Positions 6,227 through 10,771 of a DNA stretch of 10,771 nucleotides are shown here, in pieces (position 1 is the first letter of the stretch; each line of letters opens with the position of its first letter). A program made the position numbers and the translations under genes. The notes below the pieces were generated by a model. The model was not told the DNA's origin and did not search any database. It was given only the letters and a program-made list of their open reading frames with translations. Source of the stretch: Bdellovibrionales bacterium (GTDB taxonomy: Bacteria; Bdellovibrionota; UBA1018; CAIPTA01). Location of the stretch: assembly GCA_021730855.1 (NCBI GenBank), contig JAKFYM010000157.1, positions 1 to 10,771 on the forward strand, in the 5' to 3' direction.

Positions 6227-6985
6227 CTAGCCGAAGCGGCCAGTAATATAATCTTCGGTGCGCCGGTCTTTTGGATTGGTGAAGATCGAGCGGGTGTTGT
6301 CGAACTCGATCAGCTCGCCCATTAGGAAGAATCCGGTTTTATCGGAAATCCGGGCAGCTTGCTGCATATTGTGGGTCACGATCACCACGGTCACCGAGCT
6401 CTTGAGTTGCACGATCAATTCTTCAATCTTGGCGGTGGAGATCGGGTCAAGGGCGCTCGTGGGCTCGTCCATCAAAATCACGGGAGGAGCGACGGCTAGG
6501 GCGCGGGCAATGCACAAGCGTTGCTGCTGGCCACCGGAGAGCGAGGTTCCGGGGGCTTTCAATTTATCTTTTACTTCTTCCCAGAGCGCGGCCTTGCGTA
6601 AGGAGGTTTCCACCACTTCTTCGAGCAGGGAGCGACGGGTCACATTGGCGAGGCGCAGGCCGGCCACCACATTGTCGAAAATAGTCATCGAGGGGAAAGG
6701 ATTGGGCTTTTGGAAGACCATGCCCACTTTGCGCCGGATTTTTACGGGATCCACTCCCGAGTCGTAGATATCCTCGCCTTCTAGCACTACTTTTCCCGCC
6801 ACCGTGGCGCCGGGCACTTCTTCATGTAGGCGGTTGAGGCAACGCAGGAAGGTACTTTTTCCGCAGCCCGAGGGGCCAATCAAAGCCACGATCTCTTGGC
6901 GGTCCACGCCAATTGAAATTCCTTTTACGGCTTCTACGGTTTGGAAGTAGGCCGAGAGTTTGTCTGTGCGGAGAAGGGTTTGCAT
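6227..6985 (-). CDS. pstB: phosphate import ATP-binding protein PstB
   Basis: A 252-residue ATPase that drives the PstSCA phosphate importer on the cytoplasmic side. All motifs are present: Walker A GPSGCGKST (37-45), the PstB-characteristic FQKPNPFPSMTIFDNV (91-106) including the Q-loop, signature LSGGQQQRLCIARALA (149-164), Walker B VILMDEPTSALDP (169-181) and switch His in VIVTHNMQQ (201-209). Length is typical for PstB (about 250). ATG 6985 sits two bases after the pstA stop, so translation is coupled; only a weak, distant AAGG precedes it. It is normally followed by phoU, which links phosphate flux to the PhoR/PhoB two-component system. Here a membrane protein gene follows instead. The identity is firm. 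Confidence 0.97.
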   Translation of the reverse strand: MQTLLRTDKLSAYFQTVEAVKGISIGVDRQEIVALIGPSGCGKSTFLRCLNRLHEEVPGATVAGKVVLEGEDIYDSGVDPVKIRRKVGMVFQKPNPFPSMTIFDNVVAGLRLANVTRRSLLEEVVETSLRKAALWEEVKDKLKAPGTSLSGGQQQRLCIARALAVAPPVILMDEPTSALDPISTAKIEELIVQLKSSVTVVIVTHNMQQAARISDKTGFFLMGELIEFDNTRSIFTNPKDRRTEDYITGRFG

Positions 6986-6987
6986 AT

Positions 6988-7851
6988 CTATACCGTTGGC
7001 CTTCGTCTTAGCACGAAGCGAGTGACCACATTAAGGATTAAGACAAAAAACACGAGCACCATGGCGGCCGCCCAGGCTTGGGCATGCCAGTCGTCATAGG
7101 GGCTGATGGCGTAGGTGTAGATGAGCACGGGCAGCGAGGCGGTGGGTTGGTCGAGGCCCTGGGACCAGAAGCGATTGTTGAGAGCGGTGAAAAGCAGGGG
7201 CGCCGTTTCGCCTAGGATGCGGGCGGTGGCTAGAATAACGCCGGTGAAAAGGCCGGCCACTGAACCACGCAGCACGATCGCCAGGATCACCTTCCAGCGC
7301 GGAATGCCCAGGGCGAGGCCGGCTTCGCGCAAATGCTGGGGCACGAGCTTGAGCATTTCCTCGGTGGTGCGGGCGATCATTGGCACCTGGATCATCAAAA
7401 GGGAAAAGGCTCCGGCATGGGCCGAGAAGCCCTTCATCGGGATCACGATCAGGGTGTAGGCAAAGAGGCCCACGATGATGGAAGGCACGCTGATCAAAAG
7501 ATCGCAGGAAAAACGCAAAATCGTGGCCACCTTCCCCACGCCAAATTCGGAAAGGTAGACGCCCGCTAGAGTGCCTAGGGGCACGCCCACGAGCGAGGCC
7601 ATCGCCACCATCATCAAGCTTCCCACCAAAGCGTTCGCCACGCCACCGCCGCTCTCTCCGACGGGTTTTGGTAGCTTGGTAAAAAAATCCCAATTCAGTG
7701 CGGGCCAGCCCTGTTCGGCCACGTACCAGAGGATGCTCAGTAGCGGAAGCACCGCCACCGCCGCCAGCAGCGTGAGCACCGTGAGCATAAAATAATTTTT
7801 GTTTTTACGGCGAAAATCACGGAGCGCTAGATAGCGGCGGACTTGTTTCAT
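6988..7851 (-). CDS. pstA: phosphate ABC transporter permease PstA
   Basis: A 287-residue inner-membrane subunit that pairs with PstC to form the phosphate channel. Six hydrophobic segments are visible after a basic N-terminus (about 20-44, 72-98, 115-138, 146-160, 193-212 and 260-280). The cytoplasmic EAA loop that docks onto PstB reads LREAGLALGIPRWKVI (174-189), and ARILGETAPLLFTA (210-223) is the PstA-type form of the following conserved helix. Length matches the family (about 280-300). Its ATG overlaps the pstC stop by four bases (ATGA), the classic coupling of a heterodimeric permease pair. Nothing appears missing. Confidence 0.96.
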   Translation of the reverse strand: MKQVRRYLALRDFRRKNKNYFMLTVLTLLAAVAVLPLLSILWYVAEQGWPALNWDFFTKLPKPVGESGGGVANALVGSLMMVAMASLVGVPLGTLAGVYLSEFGVGKVATILRFSCDLLISVPSIIVGLFAYTLIVIPMKGFSAHAGAFSLLMIQVPMIARTTEEMLKLVPQHLREAGLALGIPRWKVILAIVLRGSVAGLFTGVILATARILGETAPLLFTALNNRFWSQGLDQPTASLPVLIYTYAISPYDDWHAQAWAAAMVLVFFVLILNVVTRFVLRRRPTV

Positions 7852-8819
7852 ACGCGCGCTCCCTTGAGCTGGCGCTCCACGCGCCAGAGCACAAAACGCG
7901 CGCCCATATTGATCAAGAACGAAACGAAAAAGAGGCTGAGCCCCACGGCCGCGAGGGCCGAGCGATGCATATCGCTCGAGGCTTCGGCATATTCATTGGC
8001 GATGATCGAAGCCATGGTTTGGGCGGGGGCAAAAAGCGAGGGAGAAATTTGCGGGCGGTTGCCGATCACCATGGTCACCGCCATGGTCTCACCGAGGGCA
8101 CGGCCTAGGCCAAGAACAACGGCCGCAAAAATTCCCGAGCGCGAGCTTTGGAGGATGGCCATCTTCAGCATCTCCCAGCGCGTGGCTCCTAGGGCTAGTG
8201 CCCCTTCGCGGATGGTGGTGGGCACGGTGCGAAACACTTCGCGGCAGATCGAAGAAATCGTGGGCGTGATCATGATCGCGAGGATCAGGCCTGCCGCCAG
8301 CATGCCCACGCCAAAGGGGGGGCCCTGAAAAAGCGGAAGCCAGCCCAGCCAATAGCCAAGGAAGGGCTGCACATAGGTGCGGAGGGCAGGGGCCAGCAGA
8401 AAAATCCCCCAGAGGCCAAAGACCACGCTGGGAATTGCGGCGAGCATTTCCACCATAAAGCCGATGGCGGTGCCCAAGGGTTTGGGAGCGATCTCATTGA
8501 GGAAGAGCGCCACCGACACGCTGATCGGCACGGAGATCACCAGCGCCAAGAGGGAGGAGACCACGGTTCCATAGAGAAAGGTGAGGGTGCCGAAATTTTC
8601 CGTGACGGGGTTCCAGGCCACTCGCCCAAAAAAGGCTAGGCCAAAATGGGTGAGGGCAGGGAGCGCAAGATGGGCAAGCAAAAAGACCAAAGCACCCAGG
8701 CCCAAGATCACCAGGATCGAAAAGAACTTAAGAGACCAGTAAAACAACCGGTCTCCCAAATGAATTTCACGCGTTCGGCGCGAACGCAAAAGGGTGAGCA
8801 GGGGCAATGCGATGTCCAT
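7848..8819 (-). CDS. pstC: phosphate ABC transporter permease PstC
   Basis: A 323-residue inner-membrane subunit, partner of PstA. It has a basic N-terminal cytoplasmic stretch (residues 12-24) before the first membrane helix (about 33-52), an external loop with FGRVAWNPVTENFG (64-77) typical of PstC, the helices that follow, and the EAA docking loop EGALALGATRWEML (205-218). ALGETMAVTMVIGN (241-254) is the PstC hallmark that distinguishes it from PstA. The start at 8819 has GAGGAAGA immediately upstream, in the ten-base gap after pstS, so the site is close but strong. The 3' end overlaps pstA by four bases. Intact and firmly identified. Confidence 0.96.
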   Translation of the reverse strand: MDIALPLLTLLRSRRTREIHLGDRLFYWSLKFFSILVILGLGALVFLLAHLALPALTHFGLAFFGRVAWNPVTENFGTLTFLYGTVVSSLLALVISVPISVSVALFLNEIAPKPLGTAIGFMVEMLAAIPSVVFGLWGIFLLAPALRTYVQPFLGYWLGWLPLFQGPPFGVGMLAAGLILAIMITPTISSICREVFRTVPTTIREGALALGATRWEMLKMAILQSSRSGIFAAVVLGLGRALGETMAVTMVIGNRPQISPSLFAPAQTMASIIANEYAEASSDMHRSALAAVGLSLFFVSFLINMGARFVLWRVERQLKGARV

Positions 8820-8829
8820 TCTTCCTCGG

Positions 8830-9858
8830 TTATTCGAGGTGAACCATCTTTACCCGGTTCTTCACCTTATCGACAAGCGACTTCGGCAAGGAAGAGTAAT
8901 GCAGGGGTTCAGCCATCTTTTGGGCTTGGGGGGAGAGGACCCAGTTCACCAAATCCACCACATGTTGGCCTCTTTCTTTGCCCATTTTTGTGGAAACGAG
9001 GATGTAGGTGAACGACGCGAGGGGATAAACGCCTTTGCCTGCTGCGTCGGTGATGGAAACGCGAAAGTCTTCCGGCATGTTTTTTAACGCAGCCGCTGCG
9101 GCCGCCGTCACCGACTTCGTGGAGGGCGTCACAAATTCTCCGGCTTTATTTTTCACTTCGCCCACAGGCAATTTATTGGAAGAAGCAAAAATCAATTCCA
9201 CATAGCCGATCGCTCCCGGTGTTTGTTTCACGAGGCCAGACACGCCTTCATTCCCTTTGCCAGCCAAGCCCGTGGGCCAGGAAACGGATTTTCCGGCACC
9301 CACCTGGGATTTCCAGTCGGGGCTAACTTTCGCTAGGTAGTCGGTGAAGATGGCCGTGGTGCCGCTGCCGTCGGAGCGGTAGGCGGCGAGGATGTCGAGG
9401 TTTGGTAGGCCCGCGTCTTTATTCAAGGCCACGAGGCGAGGGTCATTCCATTTGGTAATTTTGCCCAAATAAATATCGGCAATCACATCGCCAGAAAAGC
9501 GCAAAATCTTGGTGACGGTTGGCAGATTGTACGTCATCACCACGGCGCCAATCACGGTGGGCACATGGATCACGGGGCTAGTGGCTTTGCCCATTTCTTC
9601 CGCCGTCATTGGGGCATCGGAAGCGCCAAAATCCACGGTGCTTTCTAGCAGGGCCTTGATGCCGCCTCCGCTGCCGATGGAGTTATAATTCACCATCACT
9701 TCGGGTTTCACCTTGCGGTACTCATCAAACCATTTGGAATAGAGCGGAAACGGGAAAGTGGCTCCCGCGCCATTGATCTGCGTGGCCGCATGGGCCAGGG
9801 TGGTGAGCACCAAGGTGGAAAGAATGGTGGAGAGAAAAACTGAAAAGAAACGTTTCAT
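8830..9858 (-). CDS. pstS: periplasmic phosphate-binding protein PstS
   Basis: A 342-residue secreted protein that captures inorganic phosphate in the periplasm and delivers it to PstCA. The signal peptide is MKRF, then a hydrophobic core (about 5-20), then AHA with likely cleavage before Ala25; there is no lipobox cysteine. The mature protein begins INGAGATFPFPLYSKWF and has the phosphate-contacting segments NYNSIGSGGGIKAL (57-70), VDFGASDAPM (75-84) and YRSDGSGTTAIF (160-171), all characteristic of PstS. Length fits the E. coli-type protein (about 345). ATG 9858 is preceded by TAGGAG at a good distance, so the start is secure. It is first in pstSCAB, downstream of a candidate phosphate-response site. 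High-level expression on phosphate starvation is expected from the family but not shown here. Confidence 0.97.
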   Translation of the reverse strand: MKRFFSVFLSTILSTLVLTTLAHAATQINGAGATFPFPLYSKWFDEYRKVKPEVMVNYNSIGSGGGIKALLESTVDFGASDAPMTAEEMGKATSPVIHVPTVIGAVVMTYNLPTVTKILRFSGDVIADIYLGKITKWNDPRLVALNKDAGLPNLDILAAYRSDGSGTTAIFTDYLAKVSPDWKSQVGAGKSVSWPTGLAGKGNEGVSGLVKQTPGAIGYVELIFASSNKLPVGEVKNKAGEFVTPSTKSVTAAAAAALKNMPEDFRVSITDAAGKGVYPLASFTYILVSTKMGKERGQHVVDLVNWVLSPQAQKMAEPLHYSSLPKSLVDKVKNRVKMVHLE

Positions 9859-9916
9859 CGCAACTCCTAAAAGTGGTTTGGGTCCTCTGGAAAATAGCGG
9901 AAACCTGCTCGTTGCA

Positions 9917-9923
9917 CTGTCAG
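9917..9923 (+). promoter_or_regulatory. isolated CTGTCAG half-site between operator and pstS
   Basis: CTGTCAG recurs here, 52 bases (about five helical turns) from the first arm of the palindrome at 9970, in the same orientation as that arm. Its identity to the palindrome half-sites and its place in the pstS leader suggest an auxiliary binding site for the same regulator. A single seven-base match could also be chance. Confidence 0.25.
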
Positions 9924-9968
9924 GATTTCATTAGGGTCAAAAATGTAGTGGAATTTTGTAAGTGGTAG

Positions 9969-9985
9969 ATGTCAGTCCCTGACAG
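9969..9985 (-). promoter_or_regulatory. TGTCAG palindrome, candidate Pho-box-like operator upstream of pstS
   Basis: TGTCAG (9970-9975), three bases, then CTGACA (9979-9984) form a perfect inverted repeat about 110 bases before pstS. Read on the pstS strand it is CTGTCAG-GGA-CTGACAT. Each half matches the PhoB half-site CTGTCAT at six of seven bases, with a repeat period of 10 rather than the usual 11. A loose -10 candidate, TACAAA, lies about nine bases downstream. It could act as a PhoB-type activator site or a dimer operator, and it also faces ilvE on the other strand. The assignment rests on sequence likeness and position only. Confidence 0.42.
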
Positions 9986-9989
9986 AGCA

Positions 9990-10006
9990 TTTCCTTATTT
10001 TTCCTT
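9990..10006 (+). repeat. TTTCCTT short direct repeat in the pstS-ilvE intergenic region
   Basis: TTTCCTT occurs at 9990-9996 and again at 10000-10006, a period of 10 bases, directly beside the palindrome and on the ilvE side. Equal-face direct repeats next to a promoter can be activator sites, but pyrimidine-rich leaders produce such repeats easily. A weak promoter-like pair for ilvE (TTGGAA at 10005, TAAGAC at 10028, 17 bases between) overlaps its end; its -10 matches the consensus at only three positions, so no promoter is claimed. Confidence 0.2.
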
Positions 10007-10051
10007 GGAAGAAGCGGGGAATTCCTGTAAGACTTCTAGCTAATTAACGCC

Positions 10052-10771
10052 ATGCAAATAGAAGAACGCAGGACGACGACGCTCCGCGCCAAAGTGGCGG
10101 ACTCGCAGCTTGGTTTTGGAAAATATTTTTCCGACCATATGTTTCTCATGAACTATGAGAATGGAAAGTGGCTGCGTCCGCGGATTGAGCCCTATGGGCC
10201 CATCTCCTTAGAGCCTGGTGCCTGCGCTCTCCACTATGCGCAATGTATGTTCGAAGGCCAAAAAGTTTTTCGTGGGACGGATGGGGTGATTCGTTTTTTT
10301 CGCCCACACTTCCATGCTGAGCGCATGGCCAAAGGCGCCGAGCGCCTCTGCATGCCCCCCGTGCCTAAAGAAATGTACCTCGAAGCGGTGAAGCGGCTTG
10401 TGCGTTTTGATGCCGACTGGGTGCCGAAGTCTCGAGGCTCTGCCCTTTACCTACGCCCCACCTTGATCGCCACCGAATCCTATTTGGGCGTGCGTCCGGC
10501 CGAGAAATATTTATTTTTTGTGATCTCCAGCCCCGTGGGTGCTTACTATGCGGAAGGCCTCAACCCGGTGAGGATTTGGGTGGAGGAAGACTACATCCGT
10601 GCAGCTCCCGGAGGCCTGGGCGCGGTGAAAGCCGGCGCAAATTATGCGGCCAGCTTGTCGGCTTTTGTGGCGGCCAAGGCCCGCGGATTTGCCCAAGTCT
10701 TGTGGCTGGATGCGCTCACCAAGAGCCAGGTCGAAGAAGTGGGCACGATGAATGTTTTTTTCCGCTTCAAG
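10052..10771 (+). CDS. ilvE: branched-chain amino acid aminotransferase, N-terminal 240 residues (partial)
   Basis: A PLP-dependent fold-type IV transaminase of the cytoplasm that interconverts Leu, Ile and Val with their 2-oxo acids using glutamate/2-oxoglutarate. The visible part begins MQIEERRTTT and carries BCAT motifs: LGFGKYFSDHMF (20-31), LHYAQCMFEG (60-69), FRPHFHAERM (83-92), LYLRPTLIAT (132-141), the PLP lysine in GGLGAVKAGANYAASL (Lys193), and QVLWLD followed by EEVGTMNVFF (228-237) with the Glu that binds the cofactor ring nitrogen. About 120 residues remain beyond the window in a typical 355-365-residue enzyme. ATG 10052 matches the family start, but no clear ribosome binding site precedes it; GGGGA lies about 30 bases upstream. 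It is divergent from pstS and metabolically unrelated to it. Confidence 0.95.
   Translation, partial: MQIEERRTTTLRAKVADSQLGFGKYFSDHMFLMNYENGKWLRPRIEPYGPISLEPGACALHYAQCMFEGQKVFRGTDGVIRFFRPHFHAERMAKGAERLCMPPVPKEMYLEAVKRLVRFDADWVPKSRGSALYLRPTLIATESYLGVRPAEKYLFFVISSPVGAYYAEGLNPVRIWVEEDYIRAAPGGLGAVKAGANYAASLSAFVAAKARGFAQVLWLDALTKSQVEEVGTMNVFFRFK

Noticed and set aside
6258..6767. 169-codon plus-strand open frame opposite pstB.
   Set aside because: It is fully antisense to a highly conserved gene and shows no recognisable motif or ribosome binding site.
10018..10025. GGAATTCC palindrome upstream of ilvE as an operator.
   Set aside because: Eight bases with no second copy nearby is too short to distinguish from chance.

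Overview
The window looks like a chromosomal segment of a Gram-negative bacterium of moderate GC content. PstS has an ordinary Sec signal peptide with no lipobox cysteine, as expected for a free periplasmic protein. A polysaccharide co-polymerase/tyrosine kinase of the proteobacterial one-polypeptide layout is present. The taxon cannot be fixed from the sequence alone. The combination of genes would fit a lineage of the former Deltaproteobacteria, but that is a guess.

Left region (1-2890): the tail of an unidentified gene is followed by a 59-codon peptide gene with an excellent ribosome binding site. The peptide resembles RiPP (ribosomally made, modified peptide) precursors: a Y-x-x-P leader, a PEQAVL segment, then a Cys/Ser/Thr/Asn/Gly-rich tail ending in Ser. 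Convergent to it is a two-domain protein, an S24/S26 (signal-peptidase/LexA-like) domain fused to a nucleotidyltransferase of the type found beside RiPP and lasso-peptide genes. Divergent from that is a two-gene ABC-2 type exporter. Together they look like part of a peptide maturation and export locus. The core modifying enzymes are not in the window and may lie to the left.

Middle region (2891-6209): a 665-residue Wzc/BY-kinase-like protein on the plus strand meets, tail to tail with a 74-base overlap, a 441-residue multi-pass membrane protein on the minus strand that resembles polysaccharide polymerases. Both point to surface or exopolysaccharide production.

Right region (6227-9858, minus strand): a complete high-affinity phosphate transporter operon, pstS-pstC-pstA-pstB, with tight spacing. 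The usual phoU does not follow pstB; the membrane protein above does, 17 bases later, so it may be co-transcribed and phosphate-responsive. Upstream of pstS, a 193-base divergent intergenic region carries a TGTCAG palindrome and a further TGTCAG half-site, possibly a degenerate Pho box.

Right edge: the first 240 codons of a branched-chain amino acid aminotransferase (ilvE) run off the window. No tRNA, rRNA, CRISPR array, transposase or clear intrinsic terminator was seen. The only intergenic gaps of note are 2891-2959 and 9859-10051.
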